Part shown: in pieces, positions 28,146 to 36,796 of the stretch | Numbering within the stretch: the stretch's first letter is position 1 | How the letters are laid out: every line of letters starts with the position of its first letter | Source: Mesorhizobium sp. M9A.F.Ca.ET.002.03.1.2 | GTDB taxonomy: Bacteria; Pseudomonadota; Alphaproteobacteria; Rhizobiales; Rhizobiaceae | DNA length: 64,000 nucleotides | Reading direction: 5' to 3' | NCBI RefSeq assembly: GCF_003952365.1 | Contig: NZ_CP034443.1 | Coordinates: 6,131,001-6,195,000 of the forward strand | Notes under the pieces: generated by a model | Seen by the model: the letters and a program-made list of their open reading frames with translations, nothing else | Told to the model about the DNA's origin: nothing | Database searches by the model: none | Translations under genes and position numbers: made by a program

Positions 28146-28447
28146 ACATCGACCAAATGGAAAAGCCCTTGCGGCGATGCCACGGTTCACCGGCAACGTC
28201 CGGAAAAGGCGTTGTCGCTTGCCGTAGAACTCCTCCCAGGGAGGGCAGGATTGGGTCATGGGCGTGCGCTCAGCCGGGCCAGGCGAACTTCCGCTTGGGT
28301 CGGAAGCGGAATCTCGCCTCGGGTACCAAACGTTAGATTTTCACCGCCAGACGTGATCAGGTGGATCGATTTGCCAACGCATCGTCAAAGGCTTATCCTC
28401 AACACCAGCCTGGGCACCACCTCTCTGACATTGGTGGAGGCATCGAA
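28146..28447. other. Intergenic gap holding the right inverted copy
   Basis: About 300 bp between the SCO gene and the SoxYZ-like gene. It contains the right-hand inverted sequence (28305-28345) and the ribosome site of the next gene. No small gene is convincing. Confidence 0.5.
28305..28345 (-). repeat. Right copy of the inverted pair flanking the copper cassette
   Basis: Read on the minus strand this is GGTGAAAATCT, 7 nt, GGTACCCGAG, then GCGAGATTCCGCT, nearly the same as 24181-24222. The copies face each other 4.1 kb apart like element ends. No target duplication is seen outside them. Confidence 0.7.
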
Positions 28448-29311
28448 ATGCAAGACCACGCTTACCGGAGCCGGCAGCCTGCCTTGCCGCTCGCAGCCAT
28501 CTTCGCCGCGATCATCCTGGCCGTCGGCACGTTCCTTGGCTCCTCCGGGGCCGCCGACGCGCAGCAAACGACCGCATCTTCGGACAGTATCTGGCAGGAT
28601 TTGAAAGGCGACGTATTCGGCGATCGGGCAATTCTGATCGATACCGGCGTCGTCAGGATCGAGGCGCCGAAGCGGGCGCAGGATGCCGCCATCGTCCCCG
28701 TCGACATCTACATCGACCCCGACAAGGCGCCCGACGGCATCAAGTCCGTCACCTTGATCATCGACGTCAATCCGGCACCGGTGGCGGCGGCGTTCCAGAT
28801 CGGCAAGGACGCCGGCGTGACGCATCTGTCGACGCGCGTGCGCGTCAACGACTATTCCTATTTGCGCGCCATTGCGGAGACACAGGGCGGCGAACTTCAC
28901 ATGGCCCAGACCTTCGTCAAGGCGTCGGGCGGATGCTCCGCTCCGGCGGTCAAGAATCAGGACGAGGCGAGAGCGACGATGGGGCAGATGAAGCTGCGCC
29001 AATTCCCGCCTCAAGAGACGATGACAAAGGCGCAGGAATTGCAGTTGATGATCCGGCACCCGAACAATTCGGGCCTGCAGCGGAATCCGCTGACCCAGTA
29101 TTTCATCCCCGCGCATTTTGTTCAGAAACTGTCGATCTCGCAGGCGGACCAGCCGATCCTCTCGATGGAAGGCGGAATATCGATTTCGGAAGACCCCAAT
29201 TTCCGGTTCGATTTCAAGGCGCACGGCAATGGCGAAATCCAGGTCGAAGCGATCGATACGGATGGCAAGGTATTTCGCGATCAATGGCCGCTGGAGGCTA
29301 CCGGGCTCTGA
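28448..29311 (+). CDS. Quinoprotein dehydrogenase-associated SoxYZ-like carrier
   Basis: A 287-residue exported protein (signal to ADA, about residue 38). The first half is SoxY-like (DRAILIDTGVVRIEAPKRAQDAAIVPVDIYI...SVTLIIDVNPAPVAAAF) and carries ASGGCSAPAVKN near residue 162, whose Cys resembles the carrier cysteine. The second half is SoxZ-like (QLMIRHPNNSGLQRNPLTQYFIPAHFVQKLSI, then GNGEIQVEAIDTDGKVF). This fused carrier co-occurs with PQQ dehydrogenases and the SoxH-like hydrolase at 23188. ATG 28448 is chosen because it gives a compact signal peptide; an earlier in-frame start adds 29 poorly conserved residues. Confidence 0.88.
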   Translation: MQDHAYRSRQPALPLAAIFAAIILAVGTFLGSSGAADAQQTTASSDSIWQDLKGDVFGDRAILIDTGVVRIEAPKRAQDAAIVPVDIYIDPDKAPDGIKSVTLIIDVNPAPVAAAFQIGKDAGVTHLSTRVRVNDYSYLRAIAETQGGELHMAQTFVKASGGCSAPAVKNQDEARATMGQMKLRQFPPQETMTKAQELQLMIRHPNNSGLQRNPLTQYFIPAHFVQKLSISQADQPILSMEGGISISEDPNFRFDFKAHGNGEIQVEAIDTDGKVFRDQWPLEATGL

Positions 29312-29335
29312 AGCAGTCGCCGCCTGGCGGGCGCT

Positions 29336-29689
29336 CTAAAAGCAGCGCACGTCGGCTTCCGCCTGCGCGCGCTTCAGTTCCGTGCCGGCGGCTCTTGCCG
29401 GCGCGCTTTCACGAAACAGTCCCGAACGCTCCCCCATCGTCAAGGACATGCTCTTGAAGGTCTCGGCCTTTTCATAATGGTCGAAGGGAAGGATCGAGGC
29501 GATGACGTCGATCGAGCAGGAACAGCTCTCCAGCGCCTGGCGTGTGCGGCCGTTCGTCTGCATGCAGCCGAGCACATAGTCGACGACCGTGGCTGTCGGG
29601 TAGTCTCCGGCGGCGCCGGCCGGATTGGCGAAGGCCAGAGCCGATACAAGCAACAGCGGCAAGGTCGACAAGCCGGCATATCTGATCAT
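29336..29689 (-). CDS. Small secreted protein with CSCSID motif, unknown function
   Basis: A 117-residue protein from ATG 29689, which gives a signal peptide (LPLLLVSALAFANPAGAAG). The mature part has VDYVLGCMQTNGRTRQALESCSCSIDVIASILPFD near residues 37-72, with three cysteines in C..xx..CSC spacing, and ends DVRCF. The pattern is reminiscent of small proteins encoded next to methanol dehydrogenase genes in rhizobia, but I cannot assign a function. It is convergent with the SoxYZ-like gene and divergent from xoxF. Confidence 0.75.
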   Translation of the reverse strand: MIRYAGLSTLPLLLVSALAFANPAGAAGDYPTATVVDYVLGCMQTNGRTRQALESCSCSIDVIASILPFDHYEKAETFKSMSLTMGERSGLFRESAPARAAGTELKRAQAEADVRCF

Positions 29690-30365
29690 GGGGAACCCTC
29701 CGATTGGCCTGGACGTGATGATGGATCGAGCCCGACGGATCGAGACAGATCGCCGTATCAGTTGGCTCCCTGCCGCCAGGCCAGTCAAGCTCTCACGCTC
29801 ACGGTATAGTACCAAAGGAGCAGTGCCGTTCCGGCCGGCAAAAGGCCTCCCCGACAGCACGATCATCCGCTCCGAATCCTGGTGCTGGCGTTCATTTCAT
29901 GCCGCCCTCACTATCGGCACCCGGAGCGACGGGCGCATACTTGAGGTCGCACGATCAAATGAATATTCCTAACTAAAAATCAATACATTCTGCCAAAAAA
30001 ATACGCAAAATTGGCCGACTTATATAAATCCGGCTTCGATCGCAGTCGATCAATAGCTTTATGTATGATTTTTTTCGTATCTATTTCTCTATATTGCAGT
30101 GCAGCATGGACGGAAGTGATTTTTCTTGCCTTCCGCCTGGGGATGACATAGCTTCATCCTGTTTCCGGCTTCAAGGGCGTCACCGTCATTAGGGAGCGGC
30201 GACAGTCTTTCGTAGGCCAAGTGGGATGGGCAGTAACGGTGCCCTCTGCTCATCTGGCTTAGGTCGTGACACGCTGCCGGAAATACTTCCCCCACATGAA
30301 TCGCTTGGGCAAGCCCTCGTGGGCTCAACGGACGATTCGTCATTGTGAACCCTGGGAGGACTTTG
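29690..30365. other. Long upstream region of xoxF
   Basis: The 676 bp hold no convincing gene. Positions about 29950-30110 are distinctly AT-rich for this genome (runs of A and T, TATATAAAT, TATGTATGA), as expected for a strong, regulated promoter region upstream of xoxF and of the divergent small gene. No operator could be defined by eye. Confidence 0.5.
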
Positions 30366-32267
30366 ATGCGTGTAATTGCGAAAACTGCCTACCTACTAAC
30401 GACCGCGGCGCTCTTGTCGTTCGGCGCGGTCCACATGGCATCGGCCAATGAAGAGCTGATGAAAATGGCCGAAAACCCCAAGGACTGGGTGATGCAGACG
30501 GGTGACTACGCCAACACCCGCTTTTCCAAGCTTAACCAGATCACCAAGGACAATGTGAAGAACCTGCAGGTCAAGTGGAGCTTCTCCACCGGCGTGCTGC
30601 GCGGCCATGAAGGCGGGCCGCTGATCATCGGCGATGTGATGTATGTCCACGCGCCGTTCCCGAACACCGTCTACGCTCTCGATCTCAACAATGATGGAAA
30701 GATCCTCTGGAAATACGAACCCAAGCAAGACCCGAATGTCATCGGGATCATGTGCTGCGACACGGTCAACCGTGGCGTCGCCTATGGTGACGGCAAGATC
30801 ATTCTCAACCAGGCCGACACCACCGTCGTCGCGCTCGATGCCAAGACCGGCAAGGTCGTCTGGTCGGTCAAGAACGGCGAGCAGACCGACGGCGGAAAGG
30901 GTGAATCCGGCACGTCGGCGCCCGTAGTCGTCAAGGACAAGGTGCTCGTCGGCGTCTCCGGCGCTGAATTCGGCGTTCGCGGCTGGTTGGCCGCCTACAA
31001 TCTGTCGGACGGCAAGCTCGCCTGGAAAGCCTATTCGGAAGGTCCGGACGCAGACACCCTGATCGATCCCGAAAAGACCACCCATCTCGGCAAGCCTGTC
31101 GGAAAGGATTCCGGCACGAACACCTGGGAAGGCGAGCAGTGGAAGACAGGCGGCGGCACGACATGGGGATGGTATTCCTATGATCCCAAGCTGAACCTGG
31201 TTTACTACGGTACCGGCAATCCCTCGACGTGGAACCCGGTCCAGCGCCCCGGCGACAATCGCTGGTCGATGACGATCATGGCCCGCGACGCTGATACCGG
31301 TGTTGCCAAATGGCTCTACCAGATGACCCCGCATGACGAGTGGGACTTTGACGGCATCAACGAGATGATTCTCGTCGATGGCATGGAGGTCGGCGGCGCC
31401 AAGCACGACGTGCTGGTGCATTTCGACCGCAATGGCTTTGCCTACACGATGGATCGCGCCACTGGCGAACTTCTCGTCGCCAAGAAATACGATCCGGCAG
31501 TGAACTGGGCGACGGAAGTCAACATGGACCCCAACAGCGACCAGTATGGCCGCCCGCAGGTCGTGGCCAAATATTCGACCCAGCAGAATGGCGAAGACAC
31601 CAACACGACGGGCGTCTGCCCGGCGGCGCTTGGAACCAAGGACCAGCAGCCGGCGGCATATTCGCCGAAAACCGGGCTGTTCTACGTGCCGACAAACCAT
31701 GTCTGCATGGACTATGAGCCTTACAAGGTAAGCTACACCGCAGGCCAGCCTTATGTGGGCGCCACCGTGTCGATGTATCCTCCACCCGGCGGCGACGGCA
31801 ACATGGGCAACTTCATTGCCTGGGATGCGGCCAAGGGCGAGATCGTCTGGTCGAAGCCCGAGCAGTTCTCGGTGTGGTCGGGCGCGCTGGCAACCGACGG
31901 CGATGTCGTCTTCTACGGCACGCTCGAAGGTTACATCAAGGCGGTCGACCATGACGGCAAGGAACTCTACAAGTTCAAGACCCCGTCCGGCATCATCGGC
32001 AACATCACGGCGTACGAGCATGACGGCAAGCAGTACATCGCCGTTCTGTCCGGCGTCGGCGGATGGGCCGGTATCGGTCTGGCAGGCGGACTGCTTTCGC
32101 CCGATAACGCCGCTGCCTGGCATGGCGCCGTCGATCAGGGCCGTGCGCAAGGCGACGAGGCCGCGGTCGTTGGAACCGCTGGTCTGGGAGCGGTCGGCGG
32201 CTACGCAGCGCTTGCCGACTACACGACGCTGGGCGGCCAGCTCACCGTCTTCGGCCTCCCGGACTGA
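30366..32267 (+). CDS. xoxF: Lanthanide-dependent PQQ methanol dehydrogenase XoxF
   Basis: A 633-residue periplasmic quinoprotein oxidising methanol (and probably formaldehyde) with electrons going to cytochrome XoxG. Signal peptide residues 1-29. The eight-bladed propeller shows the adjacent cysteines in [12 protein letters not shown] near 129. D324-E-W-D-F-D-G has catalytic Asp327 plus Asp329; the second Asp is the extra lanthanide ligand that calcium-type MxaF lacks (Ala there). Tryptophan-docking repeats such as [11 protein letters not shown] and [12 protein letters not shown] are present. It is followed by xoxG and xoxJ. No mxaF or mxaI is present in the window. Confidence 0.97.
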   Translation: MRVIAKTAYLLTTAALLSFGAVHMASANEELMKMAENPKDWVMQTGDYANTRFSKLNQITKDNVKNLQVKWSFSTGVLRGHEGGPLIIGDVMYVHAPFPNTVYALDLNNDGKILWKYEPKQDPNVIGIMCCDTVNRGVAYGDGKIILNQADTTVVALDAKTGKVVWSVKNGEQTDGGKGESGTSAPVVVKDKVLVGVSGAEFGVRGWLAAYNLSDGKLAWKAYSEGPDADTLIDPEKTTHLGKPVGKDSGTNTWEGEQWKTGGGTTWGWYSYDPKLNLVYYGTGNPSTWNPVQRPGDNRWSMTIMARDADTGVAKWLYQMTPHDEWDFDGINEMILVDGMEVGGAKHDVLVHFDRNGFAYTMDRATGELLVAKKYDPAVNWATEVNMDPNSDQYGRPQVVAKYSTQQNGEDTNTTGVCPAALGTKDQQPAAYSPKTGLFYVPTNHVCMDYEPYKVSYTAGQPYVGATVSMYPPPGGDGNMGNFIAWDAAKGEIVWSKPEQFSVWSGALATDGDVVFYGTLEGYIKAVDHDGKELYKFKTPSGIIGNITAYEHDGKQYIAVLSGVGGWAGIGLAGGLLSPDNAAAWHGAVDQGRAQGDEAAVVGTAGLGAVGGYAALADYTTLGGQLTVFGLPD

Positions 32268-32320
32268 TACCGGGAACCTTAGGCACGCCTCAGGTCTTGC
32301 AAAGACCAAGGCTTGAAAGA

Positions 32321-32360
32321 CGAGAGCCCGGATCACCGGGAAGCCAGGACCGGGCTCTCG
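32321..32360 (+). terminator. 11-bp perfect hairpin after xoxF
   Basis: CGAGAGCCCGG at 32321-32331 pairs with CCGGGCTCTCG at 32350-32360 around an 18-nt loop, followed by ATTTCG. It sits 54 bp after the xoxF stop and before xoxG. It probably reduces read-through or protects the xoxF message 3' end. Confidence 0.7.
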
Positions 32361-32444
32361 ATTTCGCCGCGCATCCAAAACACCGATCAATGCCGCTTGA
32401 CGACAGCAAAACCCGTGTCCGTGGCAAATGAAGAAAGAGTTTGA

Positions 32445-32969
32445 ATGTCTGTTCGCATTGTAATTTCCGCTCTCGCCCTGGTCCTGCTGCCCCTGGCGAG
32501 CGCAAGTCTCGCACAAGCCCAGGACAGCGCGGAAAAAGCCAAGGCGGTGACGGAAGAAGACGGCAAGTATTTGGATGCGGAAGGAAATCCGACCTACAAG
32601 ATCGAAAACGGCACCGTGGATTGGTACACGTTCAGCGGTTACCGCCGGTATCACTCCGACTGCCATGTCTGTCACGGACAGGACGGCACAGGTTCGACCT
32701 ATGCGCCGGGCCTGGTCAACAGCCTGAAAACCATGGATTATCCCACGTTTCTCTCGATCGTCGCCGAAGGCCGCAAGAATGTCGGCGGCGGCAAGGAGAA
32801 TGTCATGCCTGCCTTTGGCGACAACAAGAACGTCTATTGCTACATGGACGATCTCTATGTCTATCTGCGTGCCCGCGCCGACGGTGCGGCGCCCCGCGGC
32901 AGGCCGCCGAAGAAAGCAGACAAGCCACAGGCCGCGAAGGATGCCGAGGCATCCTGTATGGGTGGATGA
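32445..32969 (+). CDS. xoxG: Cytochrome c of the XoxF system (XoxG)
   Basis: A 174-residue exported c-type cytochrome (signal to AQA, residue 25). The heme motif is CHVCHGQDGTG near residue 69 and a likely axial Met in ENVMPAFGDNKNVYCYMDDLYVYLRAR near 123. The segment YKIENGTVDWYTFSGYRRYHSDC is typical of methanol-metabolism-related cytochromes. The C-terminus is Lys/Pro/Ala-rich and ends with a lone Cys. It accepts electrons from XoxF. The xoxJ gene starts 2 bp after its stop. Confidence 0.93.
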   Translation: MSVRIVISALALVLLPLASASLAQAQDSAEKAKAVTEEDGKYLDAEGNPTYKIENGTVDWYTFSGYRRYHSDCHVCHGQDGTGSTYAPGLVNSLKTMDYPTFLSIVAEGRKNVGGGKENVMPAFGDNKNVYCYMDDLYVYLRARADGAAPRGRPPKKADKPQAAKDAEASCMGG

Positions 32970-32970
32970 C

Positions 32971-33834
32971 ATGATCAGCCGCGATGCATCGAAGCTGCGC
33001 TTTGTCCTGCCGATCCTCGGCGCATTCGCCTTGCTGCCTTCGAACGCCCTGGCGCAGGGCGCCGGCCTTGGTGCCGCGGGAGAACTAGTCGACCCCGACA
33101 TTCTACGCGTCTGCGCTGATCCTTCGAACATGCCCTTCACCGACCAGAGCGGCGAAGGCTTCGAAAACAAGCTGGCCGAACTGGTTGCCGCGAAAACCGG
33201 TCGGAAGTCCGTCGCCTACACATGGTTTCCTATTGTCGCCGGCTTCGTGCGCAACACGCTGGCGGCCAACCGCTGCGACATCGTCATGGGCTATGCCCAG
33301 GGCGATGAACTGGTGCAGAACACCAACGCCTACTATCGCTCCTCCTATGTGCTGGTGCACCCGAAGGGCAACGACATGGAAGGCGTCGAGACGATCGAGG
33401 ATCCGAAACTCACCGGCAAGAGGATCGGCGTCGTCGAAAGCACGCCGCCGACGGCCAACATGGCCGCCAACAAGCTCTTGCGAACGGCCAAAATCTATCC
33501 GCTGGCGGTGGATACGCGCCTCTCCCCTTCCATGGGGGAGGTCATGATCAAGGACATGCTCGCCGGCAAGATCGACGCGGCGATCATCTGGGGGCCGATG
33601 GCGGGCTACTATGCCAAGGAACTCGGCGCCGATCTCACCATCGTTCCGCTGGTGAAGGAAAAGTCCGGCTCGCGCATGTCCTACCGCATCACCATGGGCG
33701 TGCGTCCATCCGACCAGGAATGGAAACGGACGCTCAACCGGGTGATCAGGGAAAACCAGGCGGAGATCAACAGGATCCTGCTCGACTACAATGTGCCGCT
33801 GATCGACGAACACGACAATCCGATCACGCAATGA
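32971..33834 (+). CDS. xoxJ: Periplasmic binding-like protein XoxJ
   Basis: A 287-residue protein of the periplasmic binding fold type II (signal to ALA, residue 27). LRVCADPSNMPFTDQSGEGFENKLAEL near residue 45 and RCDIVMGYAQGDELVQNTNAYYRSSYV near 100 are the MxaJ/XoxJ family signatures. GKIDAAIIWGPMAGYYAKELG near 195 follows. XoxJ is required with XoxF, probably for apo-enzyme maturation rather than transport. It lies in the order xoxF-G-J and overlaps the next gene by 4 bp. Confidence 0.93.
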   Translation: MISRDASKLRFVLPILGAFALLPSNALAQGAGLGAAGELVDPDILRVCADPSNMPFTDQSGEGFENKLAELVAAKTGRKSVAYTWFPIVAGFVRNTLAANRCDIVMGYAQGDELVQNTNAYYRSSYVLVHPKGNDMEGVETIEDPKLTGKRIGVVESTPPTANMAANKLLRTAKIYPLAVDTRLSPSMGEVMIKDMLAGKIDAAIIWGPMAGYYAKELGADLTIVPLVKEKSGSRMSYRITMGVRPSDQEWKRTLNRVIRENQAEINRILLDYNVPLIDEHDNPITQ

Positions 33835-34397
33835 CGAAACCGGTAATGAAGGGAAAGGAGACGATTTTGCTGGTCGCGGCGAGCCTTCTGGGTCTGACCG
33901 AACCGATGTGGGCCGGCGATATCGCCGAACCCGGCGGCTACCGGATGGACGAATATCGGGCGCCGGTGCCGCAGACGCTGCAAGGCGCCAGGGTGGTGAC
34001 GACGGCGGAAGCGGAGGCGCTGTGGCGGCAGAAGAAGGCCGTGTTCTTCGACGTCATGCCGAACACGCCGAAGCCGGCCAATCTGCCGGCAGGAACGATT
34101 TGGAGAGAGACGACCAGAAAGGACATCCCTGGCAGCATCTGGCTGGCCAATGTCGGCTACGGCGCTATCTCCGAGGAGACCGCCAGCTATTTTCGCCAGG
34201 GCCTCGCGGCCGAGGCCGACAGGTCGCGCGCAATCGTGTTCTACTGCATGACGAATTGCTGGATGTCCTGGAATGCCGCCAAACGGGCTATCGAATGGGG
34301 CTACAGTTCGGTGATCTGGTATCCGCCCGGCGCCGATGGATGGGAAGGTGCAAACCTTCCGCTGGAGGAGAAGAAGCCTTACGTGATCAGCAATTGA
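33831..34397 (+). CDS. PQQ-dependent-catabolism-associated CxxxCW rhodanese-like protein
   Basis: A 188-residue exported protein; ATG 33831 overlaps the xoxJ stop. The signal peptide runs to WAG near residue 29. A rhodanese-like fold ends in VFYCMTNCWMSWNAAKRAIEWGY near residues 140-160, with CMTNCW the named motif (Cys-x3-Cys-Trp). The family tracks PQQ alcohol dehydrogenases and probably handles a thiol or sulfur group alongside the SoxYZ-like carrier. It is last in the xox operon, 162 bp before pqqA. Confidence 0.9.
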   Translation: MTKPVMKGKETILLVAASLLGLTEPMWAGDIAEPGGYRMDEYRAPVPQTLQGARVVTTAEAEALWRQKKAVFFDVMPNTPKPANLPAGTIWRETTRKDIPGSIWLANVGYGAISEETASYFRQGLAAEADRSRAIVFYCMTNCWMSWNAAKRAIEWGYSSVIWYPPGADGWEGANLPLEEKKPYVISN

Positions 34398-34559
34398 GCA
34401 TAAGCATTGTTATTTCGATCGTCTTATTTTTCGACTTTTCAGAACCTATTGTTTCATTTGTCCATTTGAGACGTGATGGACGAGCCATTGCAATGGTGCC
34501 CAGCAATGGTTGACTGAGAAAAAGATCGCCCTTCGGGGTGGTAGAAGAGGAGAAATGCC

Positions 34560-34655
34560 ATGAAGAAGAGCTGGACGAAACCGACCATGTGCCAGGTTGC
34601 TGCGGGCTTCGAAATTTCGCGGTATCTGCCTGCAGAAATTCCTCCCAAGAAGTAG
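34560..34655 (+). CDS. pqqA: PQQ precursor peptide PqqA
   Basis: A 31-residue peptide starting at ATG 34560 behind GAGGAGAAAT and ending TAG 34653-34655. It reads MKKSWTKPTMCQVAAGFEIS then RYLPAEIPPKK. Glu18 and Tyr22, in the FEISRY motif, are the residues crosslinked by PqqE to form the PQQ skeleton. It carries an extra Cys11 next to Met10. It sits upstream of pqqBCDE, separated by a strong hairpin. Confidence 0.97.
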   Translation: MKKSWTKPTMCQVAAGFEISRYLPAEIPPKK

Positions 34656-34664
34656 CCCGCAGAG

Positions 34665-34694
34665 GTGCGTGTCCCTGGCAACGGGGACACGCAC
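34665..34694 (+). terminator. 11-bp hairpin between pqqA and pqqB
   Basis: GTGCGTGTCCC at 34665-34675 and GGGACACGCAC at 34684-34694 form a perfect 11-bp stem with an 8-nt loop, 10 bp after the pqqA stop. It has no T-tract. It probably acts as a partial terminator or message stabiliser giving excess pqqA transcript. Confidence 0.75.
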
Positions 34695-34809
34695 TGCCCT
34701 TGCCGCGTGACGTCTTGGTGAAAGGCCTTTACGCGTTCGATGCGGGCGCGCAGTCATTCGCCGTCGAAAATTTCCTGCTGGTTGAACAAGCCGCAGGGCG
34801 GGTATTGTA

Positions 34810-35748
34810 ATGCGCTTGAAGATCATCGGCTCCGCAGCAGGCGGCGGCTTCCCGCAATGGAACTGCAACTATCGCCTGAGCCGCGCGGCACGCACCGGGA
34901 CGGCTGGCGTGTATTCACGAACCCAATCAAGCGTCGCCGCGTCAGCGGATGGGGCCGGCTGGGTTCTCTTCAACGCCTCGCCCGATATTCGCCAGCAGAT
35001 TGCGCAAACGCCTGAATTGCAGCCCGCGTACGACGCGCCGCCGCGTTCGACGCCTATCCGCGCGGTGGTGCTGACCAATGCCGATGTCGATCATGTCGCC
35101 GGCCTGCTCAGCCTGCGTGAGCGGCAGCCCTTCGCTATCTATGCGACGACGCAGGTTCTGGCGACGCTGGAGGCGAATTCGATTTTCAATGTTCTCGATC
35201 CGGCGCTCGTGCCGCGACGCACCCTGCCGCCAGCGACGGAGCTGACGATCTGCGATGCGGACGGTCATGATACGGGCGTGACTGTCGAGAGCTTTCCCGT
35301 GCCCGGGAAGATAGCGCTCTATCTCGAGGAAAGGGGCCAGCCGGATGCCAATTTCAGCTCCGATTCCGGCGACACGATCGGCGTCCGCATCGCCGGCGCC
35401 GGCAGCCGCGGCTCCGTCTTCTATATCCCGGGCTGCGCGCGCATCGATGCGGCCCTGCGCACGCGCCTGGCCGATGCCGCCTGCCTCCTGTTCGACGGCA
35501 CGGTCTACACCGACGACGAGATGGTTACTGCCGGCGTCGGCCAGAAAACCGGTGCGCGCATGGGGCATCTGGCGATGTCGGGAGACGCCGGTTCGATCGC
35601 CGGCCTGGCCGATGTGAAGATCGGCCGCCGCGTCTTCGTCCACATCAACAACACCAATCCTGTTCTCGACGAGAATTCCGCCGAACACGAAGCGGTCAAA
35701 GCGGCTGGCTGGGAAATCGCCCGCGATGGCATGGAGATGGAATTTTGA
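34810..35748 (+). CDS. pqqB: PqqB, metallo-beta-lactamase-fold PQQ biosynthesis protein
   Basis: A 312-residue protein opening MRLKIIGSAAGGGFPQWNC, the family signature. TNADVDHVAGLLSLRERQPFAIYATT near residues 93-120 is the MBL-like metal region (DxDH in place of HxHxDH). NFSSDSGDTIGVRI and VFYIPGCARID follow, then HINNTNPVLDENSAEH near 280. PqqB is an iron-dependent hydroxylase acting on the tyrosine-derived intermediate. Its stop overlaps the pqqC start. Confidence 0.97.
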   Translation: MRLKIIGSAAGGGFPQWNCNYRLSRAARTGTAGVYSRTQSSVAASADGAGWVLFNASPDIRQQIAQTPELQPAYDAPPRSTPIRAVVLTNADVDHVAGLLSLRERQPFAIYATTQVLATLEANSIFNVLDPALVPRRTLPPATELTICDADGHDTGVTVESFPVPGKIALYLEERGQPDANFSSDSGDTIGVRIAGAGSRGSVFYIPGCARIDAALRTRLADAACLLFDGTVYTDDEMVTAGVGQKTGARMGHLAMSGDAGSIAGLADVKIGRRVFVHINNTNPVLDENSAEHEAVKAAGWEIARDGMEMEF

Positions 35749-36503
35749 GTGATTTTCACGACGCGGCCAGAAACGGCCTGTCCTCCAGCGAACTCGAAGC
35801 CGTGCTGCGGCAGGTCGGTGCCGAACGCTATCACAACCGCCATCCTTTCCATCACAGGATGACCAGCGGCGCGCTGTCGAGGGCCGAGATGCAGGCCTGG
35901 GCACTGAACCGCTACTGCTACCAGGCTGTCATCCCGCGCAAGGATGCCATGATCTTGGCACGAGCCGAGGACCCGGCGTTTCGTGCCGCCTGGCGCAAAC
36001 GCATCGAGGACCATGACGGCGAGGACGGCTGGAGCGGCGGGATCGCGCGCTGGCTGCATCTGGCGACCTCGCTCGGTCTCGATGCCGATGCGGTGAAGAG
36101 CGAAAGGCTGGCCCTGCCGGCGACGCGTTTCGCGGTCGGCGCCTACCTCTCCTTCTGCACCAACCGGACGCTGTTCGAGGCGGTCGCGTCGTCGCTGACC
36201 GAGATGTTCTCGCCGGTCATCATCGGCGAGCGGGTGCCGGCGATGCTGGCCAAATATGATTACATCACCGAGGATACGCTGGCTTATTTCAAGCGACGGC
36301 CCGAACAGGCCTCGCGCGACGCCGACTTCGCGCTCGCCTACGTGCTTGGCCATGCCGACACGGCGGAACGCCAGCAGCAGGCGATCGATGCACTGGTGTT
36401 CAAATGCGATATACTATGGGCCATGCTCGACGCGCTTCAACACGCCTATGGCGAGCCGGGAAACATCCCGCCTGGCGCCTTCCGTCCGGAGGCAGCCCGA
36501 TGA
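35745..36503 (+). CDS. pqqC: PqqC, pyrroloquinoline-quinone synthase
   Basis: A 252-residue cofactor-less oxidase performing the last ring closure and eight-electron oxidation to PQQ. YHNRHPFHHRMTSGALSRAEMQAWALNRYCYQ near residues 28-60 and RWLHLATSLGLD are family landmarks. The His/Tyr/Arg active-site set is visible. The start is TTG 35745, overlapping pqqB by 4 bp; translational coupling explains the rare start. It overlaps pqqD by 4 bp. Confidence 0.96.
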   Translation: MSDFHDAARNGLSSSELEAVLRQVGAERYHNRHPFHHRMTSGALSRAEMQAWALNRYCYQAVIPRKDAMILARAEDPAFRAAWRKRIEDHDGEDGWSGGIARWLHLATSLGLDADAVKSERLALPATRFAVGAYLSFCTNRTLFEAVASSLTEMFSPVIIGERVPAMLAKYDYITEDTLAYFKRRPEQASRDADFALAYVLGHADTAERQQQAIDALVFKCDILWAMLDALQHAYGEPGNIPPGAFRPEAAR

Positions 36504-36796
36504 TGGCACTGCGCGAAAGAGCCTTGGTGTCGCCGCGATCGGTGCCATCGCTGCCGCAGCACGTGCGCATACAGTACGACCCCGTGCGGCAGGCGTTCGC
36601 CGTGCTTTCGCCGGAAAAGGTGTTCTGGCCGAACGACATCAGTCTCGATATATTGCGCCGCTGCGACGGACGGTCCACGGTCGGCCACATCATTGCCGAT
36701 CTTGCCGCGGATTATGACGCCGAACAGGACGCCGTGGCGGCCGACGTCATCGCCTTTCTGCAGGAATGGTCGGACAAGCTTCTGGTCAAGCTATGA
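36500..36796 (+). CDS. pqqD: PqqD, peptide chaperone
   Basis: A 98-residue RiPP-recognition protein that binds PqqA and presents it to PqqE. HVRIQYDPVRQAFAVLSPEKVFWPNDISLDILRRCDG near residues 18-55 is the family core. Two adjacent ATG codons (36500 and 36503) could serve; the first overlaps the pqqC stop (ATGA). It overlaps pqqE by 4 bp. Confidence 0.95.
   Translation: MMALRERALVSPRSVPSLPQHVRIQYDPVRQAFAVLSPEKVFWPNDISLDILRRCDGRSTVGHIIADLAADYDAEQDAVAADVIAFLQEWSDKLLVKL

Noticed and set aside
30396..33170. A 924-codon minus-strand frame opposite xoxF and xoxG
   Set aside because: The plus strand carries clear XoxF and XoxG; the antisense protein has shadow composition and no motif.
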